Positions 1 through 5,557 of a stretch of 5,662 nt of DNA are shown here, in pieces (position 1 is the stretch's first letter; each line of letters starts with the position of its first letter). Position numbers and translations under genes: made by a program. The stretch is from the NCBI GenBank assembly GCA_015228695.1, contig JADGDA010000171.1, forward strand, positions 1 through 5,662. The letters are read 5' to 3'. Origin of the DNA: Alphaproteobacteria bacterium. Lineage in GTDB: Bacteria; Pseudomonadota; Alphaproteobacteria; Rhodospirillales; Rhodospirillaceae. The notes under the pieces were generated by a model that was not told the origin of the DNA, made no database searches, and was given only the letters and a program-made list of their open reading frames with translations.

Positions 1-90
1 GGGCGTGGGCACAGACGTGGGAGATGGGGTCGGCGCGGGCGTGGGCACAGACGTGGGAGATGGGGTCGGCGCGGGCGTGGGCGCGGGCGT
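1..90. repeat. 36-bp perfect tandem repeat in the permease tail, continuing past the left edge
   Basis: Bases 1-36 and 37-72 are identical, and bases 73-90 are a partial, slightly diverged third copy. The unit is 36 bp, exactly 12 codons, so copy-number change keeps the permease frame. On the minus strand each unit encodes a 12-residue block of the form APTPSPTSVPTP. The array is at the window edge and its full copy number is not visible. Confidence 0.93.
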
Positions 91-213
91 CTCCGACTTC
101 TTCGTCCTGGGCTTCACGGCTGCGGCGGTTTCCACCACCGGAGTCGGGGCGGGCGTCGATATCGGGGCGGGAGCCGGCGCAGGCACCGCTTCCTGACGGG
201 AGGAGGGCCTGGT
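1..213 (-). other. Pro/Thr/Ala/Ser-rich low-complexity C-terminal tail of the RND permease
   Basis: From about residue 1145 to the window edge, the permease frame encodes a tail dominated by alternating proline, such as PAPAPAPISTPAPTP, then a short basic stretch KPRTKK, then repeats of PTPAPTPSPTSV. Ordinary RND permeases end with a short cytosolic tail after TM12. If the hydrophobic stretch just before this tail spans the membrane, the tail would lie in the periplasm; if it lies flat, the tail is cytosolic. The real C-terminus is outside the window, so a further domain beyond the linker cannot be excluded. Confidence 0.8.
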
Positions 214-3200
214 CAGTCGCGCGAACAGAGCGCCGATCCCCAGGCGGGCAAAATAGATCATGGCCCGCGCAATGCCGAACCCGATCAGCAGGATGCCCCA
301 CACCCGCATGAACAGGCCCACCCCCTCCTCTCCCTTTTCCCGGGCGGGAACGGCGGCGGGAACGGCGGGAGCCGCGATCGCCGCCTCTCCCCCTGCGGGA
401 AGGGCGTGGGGGTGGAAACTGCTTGCCGCGCTGACGCAGCCGAGGGGGATGATGAGAAGAGTCAGCAGGGTCGACACCGCGCCGCCGGCCAGCAGGGAAA
501 TCGCCATCCCCTGGAAGATGGGATCGGTCAGAATCACGACGGAGCCGGCCACCAGGGCGAGAACGGTAATCCCGATGGGGCGGAAACGGGTGCGGCAGGA
601 GCGGATCACCGCCTCCCGCACGCTCATCCCCATATCCACCCCCTGCTTGGCGAAGTCCACCAGCAGGATGGAGTTGCGGACGATGATGCCGGACAGGGCG
701 ATGAAGCCGATCATCGAGGTCGCGGTGAACTCGGCGTCGAACAGCCAGTGACCGGGGATGATCCCGATCAGGGTGAGGGGGATCGGAGCCATGATGATGG
801 CCGGCAGGGTGAAGTTCCCGAACTCCCACACCACGAGCATGTAGATCAGGACCATGGCGGCGCCGAACGCGATCCCCATGTCACGGAAGGTCTCGTAGGT
901 GACGGTCCACTCCCCGGTCCACTCGATGGCCGTGCTTGAACTGTCGGCGGGCGGGCCGATGTAGTGGGTCTCGACCTTGACCCCGTCCGGAGCCGTATAG
1001 CCCTTCAGCTCGTCCTCGATATTCAGCATGCCGTAGATCGGGGCGCCCAGACGGCCGGCCACGTCGCCCAGCACGAACTCGATCGCCCGCAAATCCTTGT
1101 GGTAGACGATCGGGTCCTGGCTGGCGCGCACGAATCGCCCCAGTTCCGCCAGGGGAATGATCTGGCCGCTCGACGACGGCACGGGAATCTCGCCCAGGCG
1201 CGTGAACTGGCTCCGCAGGGCCATCGGCACCTGAAGAACGATGTAGCGCGGCTCCAGCACCCGGCCCACCTTGATGTCGCCGAGCTTCTGGCCGCCCAGG
1301 GCCATTTCGAGCTGCCGGTTGATGTCTTCGACGGATACCCCGTTGCGGACCGCCTTTTCCCGATCGATTTCGAACCGCCATATCTCGTAGGCGTCCTGCA
1401 TCATGTTGTCCACGTCCACCATGCCGGAGGAGCGTTCGAACACGGCGGTCAGTTCGGTCGCCACCTGCCGGCGGAGTTCCGGCGTCGGCCCGTAGACCTC
1501 GGCCACCACGGTCTCAAGCACGGGCGGTCCGGGCGGCATCTCGACCACGACGATCTTGGCCCCCATGGCCTTGGCGATGGGCGTCAGGACCTCGCGCGCG
1601 GCGGAAGCGATTTCGTGGCTGGTGCGGTCGCGTTTCTTCTTGTCGAGAAGCTGGACCTGAATATCCCCGTACCACGGCTGCTGACGCAGATAATAGTGGC
1701 GGACGAGACCATTGAAGTTGAACGGAGAAGCGGTGCCCGCGTAGGTCTGCACCGAAACCGCCTCGGGAATCTTGAGCAGTTCCTCGGCCAGCCGCTGGGC
1801 CACGTTGGCGGTCGCCGGCAGGGCGGTGCCGTCCGGCATGTTGATCACCACGTTGAATTCCGACTTGTTGTCGAAGGGCAGCATCTTCACCGCCACGTCC
1901 GTGGTGTAGAACAGGCTGATGCACCCCATGAACATCGCGATGACGGCGGCCAGGAAGGTGTACCCCTTGACCTTGCTGTCGAGCAGGGGGAACAACAGGC
2001 GGCGGAAGAGGTTGTCGAGCCGCTGGACCTGCTTGTGCTCCTTTTCCTGCCCCTGCTGGAGCCGCGCCAGCGACGGCCGGATCCGCATGGCGAGCCAGGG
2101 CGTGAAAATGAAGGCGGCGAAGAGGGAGAACAGCATCGCCGACGACCCGAGGGCCGGGATCGGCTCCATGTAGGGTCCCATCATGCCGCTGACGAAGCCC
2201 ATGGGCAACAGGGCCGCGATCACCGTAAAGGTGGCGAGGATGGTCGGATTACCCACCTCGCGCACCGCATCGACCGAGGTTTCGGTGTCGGTCTCGCCCT
2301 TTTCCAGCCAGCGCCGGTAGATGTTCTCCACCACCACGATGGCGTCGTCCACCAGGATGCCGATGGAGAAGATCAGCGCGAACAGGGACACCCGATCAAT
2401 GGTGTAGTTCATGATCCAGGCGGAAAACACCGTGATCAGGATCACCACCGGAATGACGATCAGCACCACGATGGCGGCCCGGAATCCGAGCGCCCACCAG
2501 ATCAGCAGGGTGACGAAGCAGGTGGCCTCGAACAGCTTGAAGACCAGTTCGTTGACCTTGTCGTTGGCCGTGGCGCCATAATCGCGGGTCACCGCGACCT
2601 GGACGTTGTCCGGGATCAGACGCCCTTTCAGATACTCGACCTTGTCCAGGACCGCGTTGGCGACGGTCACGCCGTTGGTGCCGGGCTTCTTGGCGATGGC
2701 CAGGGTGATCGCGGGGGCGCCGCCGGGGGACTGGGCTCCGTCCCGGGACGCGGCCAACCCGGTGTAGTAGGTCACCACGTCGCTGAATTCGGAGGGCATC
2801 TCCGTCACTTCCGCGACGTCGCGGATATAGACGGGGCTGCCGTTGCGCACACCGACCACCAGCCGCTCCACATCGGAGGCCTTGGTCAGAAAGGCGCCGG
2901 TATAGACCCGATAGCTCGAATCCCCGGTCTCGACGTGGCCCATGCCGCGTTCGCTGTTGGCGTTGCGGACGGTCTCGGCGATCTGATCGAGGACGATGCC
3001 GAAGCCCTTGAGACGCTCCGGATAGACCTCGATCCGCAGTTCCTCGGCGCGGCCGCCGATGATGAAGCTCTGGCTGGTGTCCCTCACCTCCTTCAGACGC
3101 TGGATCACGTCCAGGCCGATGAGGCGCAACTGCTCGTCGCCGACGTCGTGGGACCACAGGGTCAGCGTCACCACCGGCACGTCGTCCACGCCCTTGGGCT

Positions 3201-3645
3201 TGACCATGGGCGGCGACACGCCGGGCGGCACCTTGTCCATGTTCGAATTCAGCTTGTCGTAGAGCTTGACCAGCGAGGTCTCCATGACCTGGCCCACGTC
3301 GAACTCCACGGTCACCATGCCCTGACCGCGCTGAGCCGCCGAATACACATGCTTGACGCCCGAAATCTCGCTCATCATCCGTTCCAGCGGATCGATGGCG
3401 AGGCTGGCGACCTGATCGGCCGAGGCGCCGGGATAGGAGAAGAACACGTCGACCATCGGCACGGAGATCTGGGGATCTTCCTGGCGCGGAGTGATCACGA
3501 GGCCGAGAATGCCCATGGCGAGGGCGGCGAACAGCAGCAGCGGCGACAGCGGCGAGTGTATGAAGGTCCGGGCCATGCCTCCGGCGAGGCCAAGGCCATG
3601 GTGCGCTCCCTCGGACTTATCCCCGTGATTGGCGGTATCGGGCAT
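1..3645 (-). CDS. RND-family efflux permease (AcrB/HAE-like), with C-terminal extension; 3' end cut by the window edge
   Basis: This is the inner-membrane, proton-driven pump subunit of a tripartite efflux system. The frame is open from ATG 3645 to base 1 (1215 codons, no stop), and an in-frame TAG lies six codons upstream of the start. I see the RND layout: TM1 at about residues 30-51, a first periplasmic loop to about 365, TM2-TM6 at about 369-520, TM7 at about 560-580, a second periplasmic loop to about 920, and TM8-TM12 at about 922-1075. TM4 carries GILVDDAIVVVEN with the proton-relay pair D433/D434, typical of drug or amphiphile pumps; metal-exporting RND pumps usually have a DG form here. 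TM10 reads SGIIVRNSILLVDF, with R990 where AcrB has its relay lysine. TM11 has RPIGIT (R1022, T1027). Family members are usually about 1020-1100 residues. Here a further hydrophobic stretch (about 1111-1143) and a Pro-rich tail (from about 1145) follow. A 24-residue His/Gly-containing leader precedes TM1, so Met24 is an alternative start. The substrate cannot be read from the sequence. Confidence 0.95.
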   Translation of the reverse strand, partial: MPDTANHGDKSEGAHHGLGLAGGMARTFIHSPLSPLLLFAALAMGILGLVITPRQEDPQISVPMVDVFFSYPGASADQVASLAIDPLERMMSEISGVKHVYSAAQRGQGMVTVEFDVGQVMETSLVKLYDKLNSNMDKVPPGVSPPMVKPKGVDDVPVVTLTLWSHDVGDEQLRLIGLDVIQRLKEVRDTSQSFIIGGRAEELRIEVYPERLKGFGIVLDQIAETVRNANSERGMGHVETGDSSYRVYTGAFLTKASDVERLVVGVRNGSPVYIRDVAEVTEMPSEFSDVVTYYTGLAASRDGAQSPGGAPAITLAIAKKPGTNGVTVANAVLDKVEYLKGRLIPDNVQVAVTRDYGATANDKVNELVFKLFEATCFVTLLIWWALGFRAAIVVLIVIPVVILITVFSAWIMNYTIDRVSLFALIFSIGILVDDAIVVVENIYRRWLEKGETDTETSVDAVREVGNPTILATFTVIAALLPMGFVSGMMGPYMEPIPALGSSAMLFSLFAAFIFTPWLAMRIRPSLARLQQGQEKEHKQVQRLDNLFRRLLFPLLDSKVKGYTFLAAVIAMFMGCISLFYTTDVAVKMLPFDNKSEFNVVINMPDGTALPATANVAQRLAEELLKIPEAVSVQTYAGTASPFNFNGLVRHYYLRQQPWYGDIQVQLLDKKKRDRTSHEIASAAREVLTPIAKAMGAKIVVVEMPPGPPVLETVVAEVYGPTPELRRQVATELTAVFERSSGMVDVDNMMQDAYEIWRFEIDREKAVRNGVSVEDINRQLEMALGGQKLGDIKVGRVLEPRYIVLQVPMALRSQFTRLGEIPVPSSSGQIIPLAELGRFVRASQDPIVYHKDLRAIEFVLGDVAGRLGAPIYGMLNIEDELKGYTAPDGVKVETHYIGPPADSSSTAIEWTGEWTVTYETFRDMGIAFGAAMVLIYMLVVWEFGNFTLPAIIMAPIPLTLIGIIPGHWLFDAEFTATSMIGFIALSGIIVRNSILLVDFAKQGVDMGMSVREAVIRSCRTRFRPIGITVLALVAGSVVILTDPIFQGMAISLLAGGAVSTLLTLLIIPLGCVSAASSFHPHALPAGGEAAIAAPAVPAAVPAREKGEEGVGLFMRVWGILLIGFGIARAMIYFARLGIGALFARLTRPSSRQEAVPAPAPAPISTPAPTPVVETAAAVKPRTKKSETPAPTPAPTPSPTSVPTPAPTPSPTSVPTP
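214..318 (-). other. Probable extra (13th) transmembrane helix of the permease
   Basis: Residues about 1110-1144 of the permease read as a hydrophobic stretch with the core VWGILLIGFGIARAMIYF, separated from TM12 (ends about 1075) by a linker rich in Ala, Pro and Glu. It is long and hydrophobic enough for one membrane pass. It contains internal arginines and has basic residues after it, so an amphipathic membrane-surface helix is the alternative. A standard RND subunit has 12 helices. Confidence 0.55.
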
Positions 3646-3655
3646 GAACGTCCAT

Positions 3656-3662
3656 CTTCCCT
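3656..3662 (-). promoter_or_regulatory. Ribosome binding site of the permease gene
   Basis: AGGGAAG on the minus strand lies 10 nt before ATG 3645. An out-of-frame ATG at 3655 sits between them and could compete weakly. Spacing and sequence are only moderately good, so the choice of Met1 over Met24 rests mainly on this site and the closed frame upstream. Confidence 0.5.
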
Positions 3663-3680
3663 ATCTGAGGTCTCCCCCGA

Positions 3681-3701
3681 GGGCCGGTCACAGGCCGGCC
3701 C
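3681..3701. other. GC-rich inverted repeat between adaptor and permease genes
   Basis: GGGCCGG (3681-3687) and CCGGCCC (3695-3701) are perfect inverted arms around a 7-nt loop, lying in the 65-bp gap after the adaptor stop codon at 3711. On the minus-strand transcript the hairpin is followed by a G-rich stretch, not a U-run, so it does not look like an intrinsic terminator. It could stabilise the upstream mRNA or tune adaptor-to-permease stoichiometry. That role is inference. Confidence 0.6.
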
Positions 3702-3710
3702 GAACTCGGA

Positions 3711-4841
3711 CTACCGCACTCCGGAAACGAGCCCCGCCGGCGGATTGACGATTACCTGCTCCCCGGTCTTGACGCCGGACAGGATGCTGACGCGGCCGTC
3801 GCCCACCGGGGAACCGATCCGCACCACGCGGAGCGAGGGCGCGCCCTCGTGCAGGACGAACACGTTGGGCAGGCTTCCCCGCCAGACGATGGACGCCTGC
3901 GGAATGGCGGGCAGGTCCTGACTGGACTCGCCGGGGTCGGGAATCTGCACCTCGGCGTACATGCCCGGGCCTCCGGGAATCCCCTTGGGCAGGTCGAACT
4001 TGACCGTCACCGTGTGCCGGGTCTGATCGGCCATCGGGTAGATCTGGGCGACTCGCGCCTTGACCTCGACCCCCCCCGCGTCCAGGCGGGCGGGAACCAT
4101 CATCCCCTTCTCCAGACCGGCGACCAGACGCACGGGCACGTCGGCCCGGATGCGCAGATAGGTCGTGTGGGCGAATTGCAGAAGGGGCGTACCCGGCTGT
4201 ACCGTGTCGCCGGTCTCGACCAGCTTCTTGACGATCATGCCGTCGAACGGGGCCGCCAACTGGGCGTCGCGCAGCTTGGCGTCCAGCGCCTCAAGCTGGG
4301 CGTGGGCCTGAAGCAGCTTGCTCTCGGCCTGATTCACGCCGCTGCCCTGGGCGTACAGATCGGCCTGCCGCTCCAGCCCGGTATCGCTGCGCCCCATGAA
4401 GTTGCTGGCGTTGCGGGTGAAGAACTGGTCGAACATGCCCGGAGCGCCCATGCCCGGCATGGTGTTGGGGCTGTTGCTCCTGGGCGACCACAGCTCGCGC
4501 GAGTACTGCACCTGGGCATTGCGCACGGCCGCTTCCGCGTTGGAGATGTCGGCCAGGGCGGCACGGCGCTGTGCCTGGATCTGGGAATCGTCGATCTGCA
4601 CCAGAATGGCGCCACCCTCGAAGCTGTCGCCCTCGGAGCCGGCGATAAAGGTCACTTGGCCCGGAATCTGGGCCGCAAGATTGACCTCCTTGTACGGGAT
4701 GACGGTCCCTCCGACGACCGACGTGTGGCCGACCTGGGCCGCCGTGATGACCGCCGTCTGATACTCCCCGGCCGCCGCCAGGGCCGCGGACGTGGTGCCC
4801 GCGAAGATCGCGGTCGCGAAAAGCCAGGGTGATACCCTCAT
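3711..4841 (-). CDS. Periplasmic adaptor subunit (membrane fusion protein, HlyD/AcrA-type) of the RND efflux pump
   Basis: This 376-residue protein would link the inner-membrane permease to an outer-membrane channel. The first ~24 residues (MRVSPWLFATAIFAG, then an Ala-rich end) are a Sec signal peptide with likely cleavage near LAAA|GEY; no lipobox cysteine is present, so it is not an obvious lipoprotein. The first lipoyl half-motif is at about 43-83 (GQVTFIAGSEGDSFEGG), and the second at about 190-225 (APFDGMIVKKLVETGDTVQPG). Between them lies an alpha-hairpin (about 84-190) interrupted by a Gly/Met/Pro/Phe-rich segment at about 119-155. A beta-barrel follows (about 226-300, including HTVTVKFDLP and GGPGMYAEVQIP), then a membrane-proximal domain ending GEQVIVNPPAG. 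The frame is open upstream to an ATG at 5039, but that stretch overlaps the preceding gene, while ATG 4841 opens directly on the signal peptide and has GGCAGG 7 nt before it. Confidence 0.93.
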   Translation of the reverse strand: MRVSPWLFATAIFAGTTSAALAAAGEYQTAVITAAQVGHTSVVGGTVIPYKEVNLAAQIPGQVTFIAGSEGDSFEGGAILVQIDDSQIQAQRRAALADISNAEAAVRNAQVQYSRELWSPRSNSPNTMPGMGAPGMFDQFFTRNASNFMGRSDTGLERQADLYAQGSGVNQAESKLLQAHAQLEALDAKLRDAQLAAPFDGMIVKKLVETGDTVQPGTPLLQFAHTTYLRIRADVPVRLVAGLEKGMMVPARLDAGGVEVKARVAQIYPMADQTRHTVTVKFDLPKGIPGGPGMYAEVQIPDPGESSQDLPAIPQASIVWRGSLPNVFVLHEGAPSLRVVRIGSPVGDGRVSILSGVKTGEQVIVNPPAGLVSGVR

Positions 4842-4848
4842 GCCAGAA

Positions 4849-4854
4849 CCTGCC
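4849..4854 (-). promoter_or_regulatory. Ribosome binding site that fixes the adaptor start
   Basis: GGCAGG on the minus strand ends 7 nt before ATG 4841. It supports this start over the longer open frame that reaches 5039, because the protein then begins exactly at its signal peptide. Confidence 0.6.
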
Positions 4855-4885
4855 CCGTGTTTGTGTCTCGAGAAACCGCCGGACC

Positions 4886-5281
4886 CTAGACGCGCCCCAT
4901 GACCTCGAAGCTCTTGATGAACGGACCGGCCATGCGCGGGTCCTTGATCATGGCCCCATAGTCGCCGACCTTGAACCGGAGCTTCCGGGCGGTGTAAGCC
5001 ATTCCCAGGCCCATCAGTCCCGGCGGCTTCTTGGCCCACTTCTCCCAGTCCTCCTTGCTGGCGCGCATGTCCCAGCTCAGGGGCTGACCGGAAAAGGCCG
5101 CGGCGGAAACGACCCGGCCGTTCTCGATGACCAGGACGCCGCGCGGCTGCTCCTCCTCATGGAATCCATAGGCGATCGTGGACGAAAAACCGATCTTGCC
5201 CAACTCCCCCGACAGCGTGGGCTCGGCGTTCCACGCCTCGCCGAACTTCGCCATCCACTCGCCAGAGAAAATCTCCGTCAT
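4886..5281 (-). CDS. SCP2 (sterol carrier protein 2)-like small lipid-binding protein
   Basis: This is a 131-residue protein with no signal peptide or membrane segment, so cytosolic. Known SCP2-fold proteins bind sterols, fatty acyl chains or other hydrophobic ligands in a single tunnel. The call rests on overall pattern: an N-terminal helix (SGEWMAKFGEAWNAE), strands with PRGVLVIENGRVVSA at about 46-60, a polar strand and helix (WDMRASKEDWEKW, about 70-82), then a Met/Gly-rich stretch and the C-terminal LRFKVGDYGAMIKDP and FIKSFEVMG segments, where SCP2 domains close the hydrophobic cavity. No catalytic motif is seen. The frame is open further upstream to 5413, but ATG 5281 has a strong GGAGG 5 nt before it. 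It is the first gene of the apparent operon and ends 44 bp before the adaptor. Its ligand and any role in feeding the pump are inference; it may simply be co-transcribed. Confidence 0.8.
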   Translation of the reverse strand: MTEIFSGEWMAKFGEAWNAEPTLSGELGKIGFSSTIAYGFHEEEQPRGVLVIENGRVVSAAAFSGQPLSWDMRASKEDWEKWAKKPPGLMGLGMAYTARKLRFKVGDYGAMIKDPRMAGPFIKSFEVMGRV

Positions 5282-5286
5282 CAGGT

Positions 5287-5294
5287 CCTCCCCC
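5287..5294 (-). promoter_or_regulatory. Strong ribosome binding site of the SCP2-like gene
   Basis: GGGGGAGG on the minus strand, with GGAGG ending 5 nt before ATG 5281. This decides the start against an in-frame ATG 15 bases further upstream (5296), which has no comparable site. Confidence 0.8.
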
Positions 5295-5384
5295 ATTTCT
5301 TTCCGCCCCGCCCGCAACGCAAATCCCGGGCCAAGCCCAGGACGCACGGGACACTTGGGGCGCCACCCACAAATTGATGGGCTT

Positions 5385-5413
5385 CCTCTAACATGCCCTC
5401 CCATACGTTGCAA
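5385..5413 (-). promoter_or_regulatory. Possible sigma70-type promoter for the SCP2-adaptor-permease operon
   Basis: On the minus strand TTGCAA (5413-5408) and TAGAGG (5390-5385) are separated by 17 bp. They match the -35 and -10 consensus at 4 and 3 of 6 positions, so the call is weak. The -35 element overlaps one CGTTGC hexamer, and a second hexamer lies just upstream, so a factor binding there could block or recruit polymerase. Confidence 0.25.
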
Positions 5414-5421
5414 GACGTTGC
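5406..5421. repeat. Pair of direct CGTTGC hexamers spaced one helical turn apart
   Basis: CGTTGC occurs at 5406-5411 and 5416-5421, start to start 10 bp. This places both copies on the same DNA face, as expected for cooperative binding of a dimeric regulator. The site overlaps the candidate -35 element of the operon. Confidence 0.5.
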
Positions 5422-5438
5422 GCGATCAGGCCCGGTTC

Positions 5439-5462
5439 CGCCCCCAGGTTCGCCCCCAGGTT
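5439..5462. repeat. 12-bp perfect tandem duplication
   Basis: CGCCCCCAGGTT is present twice in direct contact (5439-5450 and 5451-5462). It lies between the two clusters of CGTTGC-type hexamers. It looks like a simple slippage duplication; no function is evident. Confidence 0.85.
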
Positions 5463-5465
5463 CAT

Positions 5466-5478
5466 CGTTGCCGCAACG
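5466..5478. promoter_or_regulatory. Perfect 13-bp palindrome, possible operator
   Basis: CGTTGC and GCAACG face each other across a single central C. The arms are the same hexamer that recurs through the region, which fits a dimer-binding operator. No regulator family is identified. Confidence 0.45.
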
Positions 5479-5518
5479 CTGCGATTCTGCAACACTGCAA
5501 CGCTGCAACGCCGCGGCG
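5471..5518. repeat. Octamer tandem array (consensus CTGCAACG)
   Basis: Six consecutive 8-bp units can be read: CCGCAACG, CTGCGATT, CTGCAACA, CTGCAACG, CTGCAACG, CCGCGGCG. The middle three are nearly identical and the outer ones are degenerate. The array ends 39 bp before the GTG start of the PAS gene, so it probably overlaps that gene's promoter or leader. On the opposite strand the unit reads CGTTGCAG. Confidence 0.75.
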
Positions 5519-5545
5519 GGATGTCCGGGTCCGGGGCCGCAACGA

Positions 5546-5551
5546 GGGAGG
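5546..5551 (+). promoter_or_regulatory. Ribosome binding site that selects the GTG start of the PAS gene
   Basis: GGGAGG ends 6 nt before GTG 5558, which is ideal spacing. The next in-frame ATG (5567) would be 15 nt away, which is too far. Confidence 0.7.
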
Positions 5552-5557
5552 ACGCAG

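Larger units (their letters stand above)
5282..5557. promoter_or_regulatory. Divergent intergenic control region between the efflux operon and the PAS gene
   Basis: This 276-bp stretch has no convincing gene. It holds nine copies of a CGTTGC/GCAACG-type hexamer: forward CGTTGC at 5406, 5416 and 5466; GCAACG at 5314, 5473, 5497, 5505 and 5539; and GCAACA at 5489. It also has a 12-bp tandem duplication and a short octamer array. Both flanking genes start outward from it, so promoters for both should lie here. The hexamer density suggests binding sites of a regulator, but no known operator consensus is recognised. Confidence 0.6.

Noticed and set aside
1..90. CRISPR-like array at the left edge
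   Set aside because: The 36-bp copies touch each other with no unique spacers and lie in frame inside a coding sequence, so this is a minisatellite.
5..196. A plus-strand Gly/Val/Asp-rich repeat protein
   Set aside because: The glycine-rich pattern is the antisense reading of the permease's Pro/Thr-rich tail; there is no ribosome binding site, and the minus-strand frame is continuous with the pump.
3681..3701. Intrinsic terminator after the adaptor gene
   Set aside because: The stem is followed by G-rich sequence with no U-run on the minus-strand transcript, and the permease starts a few dozen bases later.
964..3921. A 985-codon open frame on the plus strand
   Set aside because: It is the codon-aligned antisense of the permease, open because the permease avoids TTA, CTA and TCA codons, which would read as stops. 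Its product is rich in His, Arg, Asp and Gly, with no family pattern, and it runs on out of phase into the adaptor gene.
3849..4832. A 327-codon open frame on the plus strand
   Set aside because: It is the codon-aligned antisense of the adaptor, which has a clear signal peptide and lipoyl and barrel motifs on the minus strand.
4842..5039. Longer adaptor start at 5039
   Set aside because: The extension overlaps the SCP2-like gene in another frame and would bury the signal peptide inside the protein; ATG 4841 has its own ribosome binding site.
5282..5413. Longer N-terminus of the SCP2-like protein, starting at 5413
   Set aside because: The extra 44 residues are Arg/Gly/Pro-rich and lack domain character, and the strong GGAGG site points to ATG 5281.
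5459..5471. Sigma54-type promoter (GG/TTGC)
   Set aside because: The GG and GC pairs are separated by 9 bp instead of the required 10, and the flanking bases do not match the consensus.
5471..5518. Iterons of a replication origin
   Set aside because: The units are only 8 bp, few and degenerate, with no AT-rich stretch, DnaA box or replication gene nearby.
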